A stretch of 46,770 bases of DNA, taken from the NCBI GenBank assembly GCA_027315345.1, contig DAHUYE010000074.1:1-46770 (forward strand), given 5' to 3'. Below are positions 16,199-22,465 of the stretch, one piece after another. A program made the position numbers and the translations under genes. This stretch comes from Actinomycetota bacterium. Lineage in GTDB: Bacteria; Actinomycetota; Acidimicrobiia; Acidimicrobiales; JAJPHE01. The notes below the pieces were generated by a model, which saw nothing but the letters and a program-made list of their open reading frames with translations, was not told the origin of the DNA and searched no databases. Positions within the stretch are counted from its first letter, which is position 1, and every line of letters begins with the position of its first letter.

Positions 16199-17092
16199 AT
16201 GGGATCAGCCCTGGAGGAGATCGGTTCGGCGGTGCGCAGCGTGCACGAGGCGGTGGCGCAGTCGGTGGTGGGAGTGGGCCGGGAGGGCTCGGGCGTGGTG
16301 GTGGGCAAGGACCTAGTAGCCACCAACGCCCACAACCTGAGGGGCGAGGGGCCGGCCGTGACCTTTCCCGACGGCCGGCAGGTGGCCGCTGAGGCGGCCG
16401 GGGTGGATGTGGACGGGGACTTAGCCGTACTGCGGGTGGACACTGGTGACGCCCCCGCTCTGGCCTGGGCCGAGGGCGAGACCGGCCTGGGCGATGTCGT
16501 TTTCGGGGTGGCCAACCCCGGTGGTCGGGGGGTGAGGGTGACCATGGGCACGGTCTCGGCCGTCGGGCAGCCCTTCCGCGGGCCCCGGGGCCGGCGGGTG
16601 GCGGCCAGCCTGGAACACACCGCCCCGCTGCCCCGAGGCGCCTCGGGCGGACCGGTGGTCGACGCCGCCGGCCGGGTGGTTGGGCTCAACACCCACCGGC
16701 CCCAGGAGGGGTTCTATCTGGCCCTGCCCGCCAATGCCGAGCTCATCGCCCGCCTCGAGGCCCTGGGCCAGGGGGAGTCGCGCTCGCGTCCCCGCCTGGG
16801 CATCGCCCTGGCCCCGCCCCGGGCCACCCGCCGGCTGCGGGAGGCGGCCGGCCTGTCCGATGTGACCGGCCTGCTGGTGCGGGGCGTCGAGGAGGACGGC
16901 CCGGCGGCGGCGGCCGGACTGCGCCGCGGGGACGTACTGGTCAGCGCCGGGGGTCGTAATCTCACCTCGGTGGACGCACTGCACGAGGCTCTTGACGCCG
17001 CCTCCGGCTCAGTCGATCTCGGCATCGTCCGGGGCGTCGAGGAGATCCATCTCAGCGTGGCCCTGACCAGCGGGGCAGGAAAGACCCCCTGA
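16199..17092 (+). CDS. Trypsin-like serine protease with PDZ domain, cytosolic
   Basis: The 297-residue protein starts at the ATG at 16199, where AGGAGG lies 6 bases upstream; the frame is open further upstream but without support. It is an HtrA-type S1C protease with the triad His45 (ATNAHNL), Asp74 (DGDLAVL) and Ser149 (PRGASGGP), followed by a PDZ domain at about 205-290 (GPAAAAGLRRGDVLVSAGG). No signal peptide or membrane segment is visible, so it should stay in the cytoplasm, unlike most HtrA proteins. The oxyanion segment reads GASGG instead of GNSGG, a mild variation seen in active enzymes. Its stop overlaps the probable CTG start of the HxlR gene. Confidence 0.87.
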   Translation: MGSALEEIGSAVRSVHEAVAQSVVGVGREGSGVVVGKDLVATNAHNLRGEGPAVTFPDGRQVAAEAAGVDVDGDLAVLRVDTGDAPALAWAEGETGLGDVVFGVANPGGRGVRVTMGTVSAVGQPFRGPRGRRVAASLEHTAPLPRGASGGPVVDAAGRVVGLNTHRPQEGFYLALPANAELIARLEALGQGESRSRPRLGIALAPPRATRRLREAAGLSDVTGLLVRGVEEDGPAAAAGLRRGDVLVSAGGRNLTSVDALHEALDAASGSVDLGIVRGVEEIHLSVALTSGAGKTP

Positions 17093-17496
17093 GCGACCCG
17101 TCCCCGCCGCTCGTCTCCGCCCTGGCCCGGGTGGGGGATCGCTGGACCCTGCTGCTGGTGGCGGCCCTGCTCGACGGACCCCGGCGTTTCGGGGAGTTGG
17201 GCAGCGCCGTCCCGGGCATTGCCACCAACGTCCTGACCAGCCGGCTTCGGGAGCTGGAACGGGACGGGCTGGTCATGGCCGTGCCGTACTCCCGCCGGCC
17301 CCTCCGGGTCGACTACCACCTCACCTCGGTCGGAGCCGAACTGGCCGGCGCCCTACGCCTCCTGGCCGCCTGGGGCGGGACCGTCGATGACACCCACGGC
17401 CCCCGCCACGGAGCCTGTGGCACCCCCATGGAGGTCCGCTACTGGTGTCCCACCTGCGCCCGCATGGACGGGGAGGACGAGGACATCCGTGTCTGA
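17089..17496 (+). CDS. HxlR-family transcriptional regulator, probable CTG start
   Basis: A winged helix-turn-helix protein of the HxlR type, recognised by VGDRWTLLLVAALLDGPRRF, the recognition helix region NVLTSRLRELERDGLV and the wing VDYHLTSVGAELAGAL. A start at the GTG at 17131 would remove the first helix that the family needs. Sequence upstream in the same frame (PPLVSALAR) looks like that helix, yet no ATG, GTG or TTG exists between the GTG and the in-frame stop at 16993. A CTG at 17089, overlapping the previous stop as CTGA and preceded by AGGA at 8 bases, is the best candidate, giving 135 residues. The C-terminal CPTC motif and Cys at GACGTP suggest a small metal or redox site. It probably controls its own operon through the palindrome at 16166. 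Confidence 0.8.
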   Translation: MSDPSPPLVSALARVGDRWTLLLVAALLDGPRRFGELGSAVPGIATNVLTSRLRELERDGLVMAVPYSRRPLRVDYHLTSVGAELAGALRLLAAWGGTVDDTHGPRHGACGTPMEVRYWCPTCARMDGEDEDIRV

Positions 17497-18652
17497 CTCC
17501 GGTCCGGAGGCGACCTGGCCGCTGCCCCTGGCCGGCCTGCGGGTCATCGACTGTTCGACGGTGGTGGCCGGCCCCGGTTGCGCCCGTCATCTGGGGGATT
17601 TCGGGGCCGAGGTCATCAAGGTGGAGCGACCCGGATCCGGTGACGGGGCCCGCTCGCTGGGCTGGCCGGCCGAGGAGGGCGGGGACAGCGTGTGGTGGAA
17701 GATCCTGTCCCGGAACAAACGCTGCATAACCCTGGACCTGGCCAGCCCGGACGGGCGGGCCGCCCTGCTGGACCTGTGCGCGGACGCCCACGTCCTGGTC
17801 GAAAACCTCCGGGCCGGATCCCTGGAGAAGCTCGGCCTCGGCCCGGAGGCGCTCTGGGCCCGCAACCCCAAGCTGGTGGTGACCCGAATCAGCGGCTTCG
17901 GCTTGGACGGCCCCTACGCCCGGCGCCCGGGATTCGCCACCCTGGCCGAGGCCATGTCCGGGTTCGCAGCCGGGAACGGTGAGCCGGACGGCCCACCCCT
18001 GCCCCCACCCGTCGCCCTGGCCGATGAGGTGACCGGTCTCACCGCCGCCTTCGCCACCATGGTCGCCCTGTGGTCGGGGGTGGGCCAGGTGGTCGACGCC
18101 AACCTGCTCGAGTCCATGCTCCAGGTCATGGGGCCTCTCCCGTCCATGGCCGCCATGTTCGCCTATGACCAGCCCCGCCTGGGTTCCGGTCTGCCCTACA
18201 CCGTGCCCCGGGGCACCTTCCAAGCCGGCGACGGCCGGTGGGTCGCCTTCAGCACCTCGGCCGAGCCGGTGGCGGCCCGCCTCATGGCACTCATCGGCCT
18301 GGGGGACGACCCCCGCTTCGAGACCGCGGCCGGACGGATAGCGGATCGGGACGTGGTCGAGGCCGCCCTTCGTGAATGGGTGGCGGCCCGGCCGGCGGAC
18401 GAGGTACTCGACCTCTGCGAAAGCGCCGACGTGGCCGCCGCCCCCGTGCTCTCCATGACCGAGCTGATGGCGGACCCCCACGTCGTGGCCCGGGGCTCGA
18501 TGATCGAGGTGGACGGCGTGACCATGCCGGGCCCGTCGGCTCGCCTGTCGGCCACCCCGGGCCGGGTCCGTTGGGCCGGCCCGCCCCGCCCCGTTCCTTC
18601 GGGGGCCCCACCGGCGTGGAGCGACCCGCCCGGGACCCCGGCCCCTAGGTGA
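17489..18652 (+). CDS. CaiB/BaiF-family CoA-transferase
   Basis: A 387-residue class III CoA-transferase. The start GTG at 17489 overlaps the end of the HxlR gene by 8 bases and has GAGG 6-7 bases upstream. The N-terminus LAGLRVIDCSTVVAGPGCARHLGDFGAEVIKVE is typical, here recognised by its parts GLRVID and GPGCARHLGDFGAEVIKVE; KRCITLDL and NLRAGSLEKLGLG also match. The family moves CoA between carboxylic acids through an aspartyl-CoA thioester; the aspartate is most likely in the segment ADEVTGLTAAFATMVAL around residue 172. Some members act as racemases (alpha-methylacyl-CoA racemase), which this length would also allow. Its place next to a redox-type regulator suggests regulated acyl-CoA turnover. 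Confidence 0.9.
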   Translation: MSDSGPEATWPLPLAGLRVIDCSTVVAGPGCARHLGDFGAEVIKVERPGSGDGARSLGWPAEEGGDSVWWKILSRNKRCITLDLASPDGRAALLDLCADAHVLVENLRAGSLEKLGLGPEALWARNPKLVVTRISGFGLDGPYARRPGFATLAEAMSGFAAGNGEPDGPPLPPPVALADEVTGLTAAFATMVALWSGVGQVVDANLLESMLQVMGPLPSMAAMFAYDQPRLGSGLPYTVPRGTFQAGDGRWVAFSTSAEPVAARLMALIGLGDDPRFETAAGRIADRDVVEAALREWVAARPADEVLDLCESADVAAAPVLSMTELMADPHVVARGSMIEVDGVTMPGPSARLSATPGRVRWAGPPRPVPSGAPPAWSDPPGTPAPR

Positions 18653-18673
18653 GTGCCCCGGGAGCTGGTTGGC

Positions 18674-19759
18674 CTAGGTAGCCGCTACCGGGGGAGCCGC
18701 CGGGCGACGCCGGGACACCAGCACCCGGCCACCCCGGTAGAGGCCCCAGAGAACGGCCAGCAGCAGGAGGGCGAACAGAAGGGGTCCGGCCGCCGCCACC
18801 AGCACGTCCACCCCGGCCCCGAAGCCGGTCACGGCCCGGTGCCAGGCCAGGGCGAGACCGGCCCCGGGCTGAGGCTGGGGCCGGGCCGGCGCCCCGGCGG
18901 CCATCACCGACACGCTGACGGTGGCGTAGGTGGTCTGGTCGGCCAGTACGTTCTCCTGGCCCTGCAACTGCTGGAGCTGGGAGTCGACCGAGTCGAGCTG
19001 GGCCTGCACGGCCAGGATGTCCCCGATGGAGCTGGCCTTGGTCAGGATGGTCAGGTACTGGCGCTGGCTGCCCTGCAGGGCCGTTATCTGGGATTGGAGA
19101 TCTACGTACTGGGAGGTCACGTCGTCCCCGGAGCTGGTCATGGATGTGACCTTTCCGAGCCCGCGGATGGAGTCGATGGCCGCCGGGTACTGGGCGTCGG
19201 GGATGCGCAGGGTCAGGTTGGCCGAGGGGGCACCGTCGCCCGACTGGGTGGAACTGTGGGACACGAACCCGCCGTCGGCCTGGGCCAGGTCCCCGAGCCG
19301 GGTGACCGTGTCGGCGATGCCTTTGCGTCCCACCGTCAGGTTCACCGATGCGGTCTCGATCACCTTGGGCCCGGTCAGCTCGGTGGTGGAGATGGCCGAG
19401 GGCGGGGCCGTCGGAGCACTGGTGGCCGAACCGCCCGAGGAGAAGGCGCCGGCGGGCCCGGCGCCGCCGGCCAGGGAGGGGGTTCCACCCGCCCCGGATG
19501 CGGCGGAGGCCGCCCCGCTCCCGACGCCGGCAAACCCGCCTCCCCCGGCGCCGGTGGACGCCCCGCTCCCGGCGCCGGATGACGCCGGAGCGGGCAGCGC
19601 CGTCCTGGAGGCCCCCGAGTGCACGGCGGTCTCCGAGGCGGTCATGGCGATACCGCCCGGGTGACCGACCGTCAGCCCCAGGGCGGTGACCCCGCTGACC
19701 AGGACCACTGCGCCCAGGGCGGCGGCCGCCTTCCGATCCAGCCTGGCTGCGTATCTCAT
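18674..19759 (-). CDS. DUF4349 domain protein, membrane-bound
   Basis: The 361-residue protein starts at the ATG at 19759, with GGGGAG 9 bases upstream; a much longer open frame upstream is not coding. Residues 10-32 form an N-terminal hydrophobic segment, 45-125 a low-complexity Gly/Ser/Ala region, and 130-345 a DUF4349 domain, recognised by ETASVNLTV, the ANLTLRIPDAQYPAAIDSIRGLG region, and the pattern DVTSQYVDLQSQI. A coiled coil covers about 219-270, and a membrane helix (318-341) with a basic tail ends the protein. The domain should sit outside the membrane. The biochemical function of DUF4349 is not established; members often occur near envelope-stress regulators. Convergent with the CoA-transferase gene. 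Confidence 0.85.
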   Translation of the reverse strand: MRYAARLDRKAAAALGAVVLVSGVTALGLTVGHPGGIAMTASETAVHSGASRTALPAPASSGAGSGASTGAGGGGFAGVGSGAASAASGAGGTPSLAGGAGPAGAFSSGGSATSAPTAPPSAISTTELTGPKVIETASVNLTVGRKGIADTVTRLGDLAQADGGFVSHSSTQSGDGAPSANLTLRIPDAQYPAAIDSIRGLGKVTSMTSSGDDVTSQYVDLQSQITALQGSQRQYLTILTKASSIGDILAVQAQLDSVDSQLQQLQGQENVLADQTTYATVSVSVMAAGAPARPQPQPGAGLALAWHRAVTGFGAGVDVLVAAAGPLLFALLLLAVLWGLYRGGRVLVSRRRPAAPPVAAT

Positions 19760-19851
19760 CAGGCGCTCTCCCCTCCCGGTCTGTTCCCTAGACGCAGAAC
19801 CGGGCCGAGCGGTTGCCTGGGGGTATGAACGGGAGGGCACGGAGCGGTTGG

Positions 19852-19857
19852 TACGTT
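19852..19857 (+). promoter_or_regulatory. -10-like element TACGTT
   Basis: TACGTT lies 7 bases before the GTG at 19865 of the alpha/beta hydrolase gene, as for a leaderless transcript. It overlaps a TTG codon at 19856 that would otherwise be an upstream start. Confidence 0.45.
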
Positions 19858-19864
19858 GACCTCG

Positions 19865-20824
19865 GTGGCAGACCAGGAAGCGACCTCGACCGGTCTGGAG
19901 GCCGATCCGGAACTGGCCGCCCTGGGCTGGACGGCGCCGGTGGGCCGGCCCCTGGTCCTGCCCGGGAGGGGCACGACCTTCATCCGGGAGGTGACCGGGC
20001 CCCCGGGGGCGCCGGTGCTTCTCCTGTTGCACGGGCTGTCGGCCAGTTCCGGGCTCAACTGGTATGCCTGCTTCGAGGCCCTGGGGGAGCACTTCCGGGT
20101 GGTGGCCGTGGATCACCGGGGCCATGGCCGGGGCATCCGCGCCCCGGCCCGATTCCGACTCTCCGACTGCGCCGATGACGCTGTGGCCGTGGCCGACCAG
20201 CTCGGTATCGAGCGGTTCATCCCGGTCGGCTATTCCATGGGCGGGCCGATCTCCCAGCTCATCTGGCACCGCCACGCCGCCCGGGTGGAGGCCCTGGTGA
20301 TGTGCGCCACCAGCCGGAACTTCCGGGGCAACGTGCGGGAGCGGGCGCAGTTCATGGCCCTGGGCATGATGCTGGCCGGCCGGCTGGCTCCGGTCCCCAA
20401 CCGGGAGGCCGGACGGATCCTCCGGCTCATCGAAGGGATGCTCACCCCCGACCTGGGCCATCCCGGCCTGGGCCGCTGGATCGCCCACGAGCTCTCCCTC
20501 AACGACTCCCGCCGGGTCATCGAGGCGGCCGAAGCCCTGGGCCGGTATTCGTCCCACGACTGGATCGACCAGATCGACGTGCCTACTTCGGTGGTGGTCA
20601 CGACCGTCGATCAGCTGGTCCCGGTGCGCCGGCAGGTGAAACTGGCCCGGGCCATACCGAGCGCCGTCATCTTCCCGGTGGAGGGGGATCACCTGGTCTG
20701 CGCCCGGGACCCGGGCGTGTTCGTGCCCGTCCTGCTCGATGCCTGCCAGCTGGCCGCCCGGCGGGCCGCCCGGCTCGGCGTCCGGTCCCGGCGGGGGCAC
20801 CGGGGTTCGGCCCGGTCGGCCTGA
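19865..20824 (+). CDS. Alpha/beta hydrolase
   Basis: About 319 residues with the alpha/beta hydrolase fold. The oxyanion segment LLLLHGLSASSG, the strand VVAVDHRGHGRG and the nucleophile elbow GYSMGG (Ser124) are clear; the catalytic His is probably in EGDHLVCARDP near the C-terminus, and the acid in the segment VVVTTVDQLVPV. The length and order resemble esterases, haloperoxidase-like and epoxide hydrolase-like enzymes, and the substrate cannot be named. GTG 19865 is preferred because of the -10-like element; a TTG at 19856 would add three residues. The gene begins a three-gene plus-strand run with an unknown protein and a DUF429 protein. Confidence 0.9.
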   Translation: MADQEATSTGLEADPELAALGWTAPVGRPLVLPGRGTTFIREVTGPPGAPVLLLLHGLSASSGLNWYACFEALGEHFRVVAVDHRGHGRGIRAPARFRLSDCADDAVAVADQLGIERFIPVGYSMGGPISQLIWHRHAARVEALVMCATSRNFRGNVRERAQFMALGMMLAGRLAPVPNREAGRILRLIEGMLTPDLGHPGLGRWIAHELSLNDSRRVIEAAEALGRYSSHDWIDQIDVPTSVVVTTVDQLVPVRRQVKLARAIPSAVIFPVEGDHLVCARDPGVFVPVLLDACQLAARRAARLGVRSRRGHRGSARSA

Positions 20825-20840
20825 GGAGAAGACTGCCTCC

Positions 20841-21509
20841 ATGCAGCCGGTGCGCCGACAGCTGGAGCGCCTGACCGACCGCCTGCCCGATGAGGTGGTG
20901 GCCATGGTGGGGGCGTCCGCCCGGCGGCTGTCCCGCATCCGCAGCCCGCGGGAAGCCATCGACGCCCTGCCCGCCGAACTCGAGCACCTGGTGACGGCGG
21001 CGGTGCCCATCCTGGCCGAGCACCCCCTGCCGGTCGGGTCGGCCCGGCAGGCCCGGGTGTGGGCGTCGGCGGCGGCCGGGGCGGCCGCCCTCCTCCAGCA
21101 GGCCGGTGAGGTCTCCCTGGTCGAGAGCCTGGGTCTGGCCGGTACCGCCCTGGCCCCCACCGTGGTGGGGGGCATGCTGCTGGCCTGGGTGGCCGAGTTG
21201 TGGCTGTCGGTCACGGTGCGGGTGGGCGCCCTGGAGGAGGCCGGACGGGCGGTCGACCACGGGGTGCTGGCCGCCGACATGATCGAGGCGGTGCTCGGTG
21301 GCCCAGCCCGCCAGGACGAGCCGGCCCATCAGAAAGCGGCCCGCACCCTGGGCCGCCGGGCCGTCACCCGCGTGGGACGACGTTGGGCCGCCGGGCTGGT
21401 GCCCGTGCTCGGCATCGTCTACGACGGCTGGGACGCACAGCGCACCATCGACCGGGTTCTGGCCCTGCCCGTCGATACCCATCCGGTCGCCCGCCGCCAC
21501 CTTCGATGA
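20841..21509 (+). CDS. Unrecognised protein with hydrophobic centre
   Basis: The 222-residue protein starts at the ATG at 20841, 16 bases after the hydrolase gene, with GGAGAAG about 11 bases upstream; the frame is open further upstream inside the hydrolase gene. The N-terminal third is helical and charged, residues about 73-120 are Ala/Leu-rich and hydrophobic (WASAAAGAAALLQQAGEVSL, GLAGTALAPTVVGGMLLAWVAELWL by parts), and the C-terminus LVPVLGIVYDGWDAQRTIDRVLALP ends in a basic tail. This resembles EcsC-type membrane-associated proteins loosely, but no diagnostic residue was identified. Function unknown; the spacing suggests co-transcription with the hydrolase. Confidence 0.65.
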   Translation: MQPVRRQLERLTDRLPDEVVAMVGASARRLSRIRSPREAIDALPAELEHLVTAAVPILAEHPLPVGSARQARVWASAAAGAAALLQQAGEVSLVESLGLAGTALAPTVVGGMLLAWVAELWLSVTVRVGALEEAGRAVDHGVLAADMIEAVLGGPARQDEPAHQKAARTLGRRAVTRVGRRWAAGLVPVLGIVYDGWDAQRTIDRVLALPVDTHPVARRHLR

Positions 21510-21533
21510 ACCCCGCCCGATGGGCGCGAGACT

Positions 21534-21549
21534 CGTCGGGTGCCCGACG
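21534..21549. repeat. Perfect inverted repeat CGTCGGG-TG-CCCGACG
   Basis: A 7-bp stem with a 2-base centre lies in the 77-base gap between the unknown protein gene and the DUF429 gene. It lacks a T-run; it may be an operator, an attenuating hairpin or a processing site. Confidence 0.4.
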
Positions 21550-21586
21550 TGCATACCCACGGTGAGGTCCTGGCCCGCCGGGCGTC

Positions 21587-22465
21587 TTGACCTGCGTCGG
21601 GGTCGACCTGGCCTGGGGCCGCCGGGCCCCCACCGGCCTGTGTGCGGTCGATCCGGACGGCCGGGTCACCGCCTCGGCCACGGTCCTCACCGACGGGGAG
21701 ATCCTGGGCTGGGTAGCCGCCCGGGCCCCGGCGCCCCGGGTGGTGGGATTCGACGCTCCCCTGATCGTGGACAACCCCACCGGGCGGCGCCGGTGCGAGA
21801 CGCTGCTGTCCCAGGTCTTCGGGGCCCAGAAGGCGGGGGCGCACTCGTCCAACCGGTCGATGCCGACCTTCGCCGACGGGGGCCGCGCCCTCTTCATGGC
21901 CCGGGCCCTGGGACTGCGTACGGCCCCAGCCCCAGCCCCGGCCCCAGCCCCGGCCCCGGCCCCGCCCCGACCCGGTCCCGCCGGCCGGCCCGGACCCGGA
22001 CCCGGCCTAGCCGTCGAGGTCTACCCCCACGCCGCCCTGGTGGCCACCTTTGGCCTCAGCCAACGCCCCGTGTACAAGGCCGGACGGGGCCGCAGCGTGG
22101 AGACCCGCCGGGCCGGCCTGACCCAGGTGATCGGGCTACTCGAGTCGCTGGTGGACGGGCCGGAGCTCTTCGACGTCAGCGCCAACCCCCGGTGGTCCGT
22201 ACTGGCCGACGCCGTGGACAGGGCCGTCCGTCACCTCCATCTGGAGGCGGTGGAGGACGAGATCGACGCCCACGTGTGCGCCTATGTGGCCCGGCAGTTC
22301 TGGCGGGACCAGGTCGATGGCGGCCATCGGGTCAGGGTGCTGGGGGAGTGGTCCGAAGGCGCCGTGGTCACCCCGGTGGACGAACGTCACCTGGCCCGGC
22401 TGGCCGTCATCGAGCTTGGGGAGCCGGCGTCGCTCAGCTCGGATCGGCGGCCAGTTCGACCCTGA
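21587..22465 (+). CDS. DUF429 family protein (predicted RNase H-like nuclease)
   Basis: The 292-residue protein begins at a TTG and opens with CVGVDLAWG, the first acidic strand of the RNase H-like fold, followed by VVGFDAPLIV with the second acidic residue and a helical C-terminal half containing VEDEIDAHVCAYVA. This is the layout of the DUF429 family, for which nuclease activity is predicted but, as far as I know, not shown. Residues about 113-140 are an inserted Ala-Pro stretch encoded by a hexanucleotide repeat between the two halves of the fold, a likely strain-variable loop. Its last 32 bases overlap the end of the convergent valS gene. Confidence 0.8.
   Translation: MTCVGVDLAWGRRAPTGLCAVDPDGRVTASATVLTDGEILGWVAARAPAPRVVGFDAPLIVDNPTGRRRCETLLSQVFGAQKAGAHSSNRSMPTFADGGRALFMARALGLRTAPAPAPAPAPAPAPPRPGPAGRPGPGPGLAVEVYPHAALVATFGLSQRPVYKAGRGRSVETRRAGLTQVIGLLESLVDGPELFDVSANPRWSVLADAVDRAVRHLHLEAVEDEIDAHVCAYVARQFWRDQVDGGHRVRVLGEWSEGAVVTPVDERHLARLAVIELGEPASLSSDRRPVRP
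21923..21964 (+). repeat. Hexanucleotide tandem repeat (GCCCCA/GCCCCG, 7 units)
   Basis: Seven in-frame copies of GCCCCR encode Ala-Pro dipeptides within the DUF429 gene. More Pro/Gly-rich sequence follows to about 22010. Because the unit is six bases, slippage changes length without breaking the frame. Confidence 0.85.

Noticed and set aside
19760-21280. Long N-terminal extension (about 500 codons) of the DUF4349 gene
   Set aside because: It runs antisense through the hydrolase and the unknown protein genes, and the real ATG at 19759 has a good ribosome binding site and signal-like segment.
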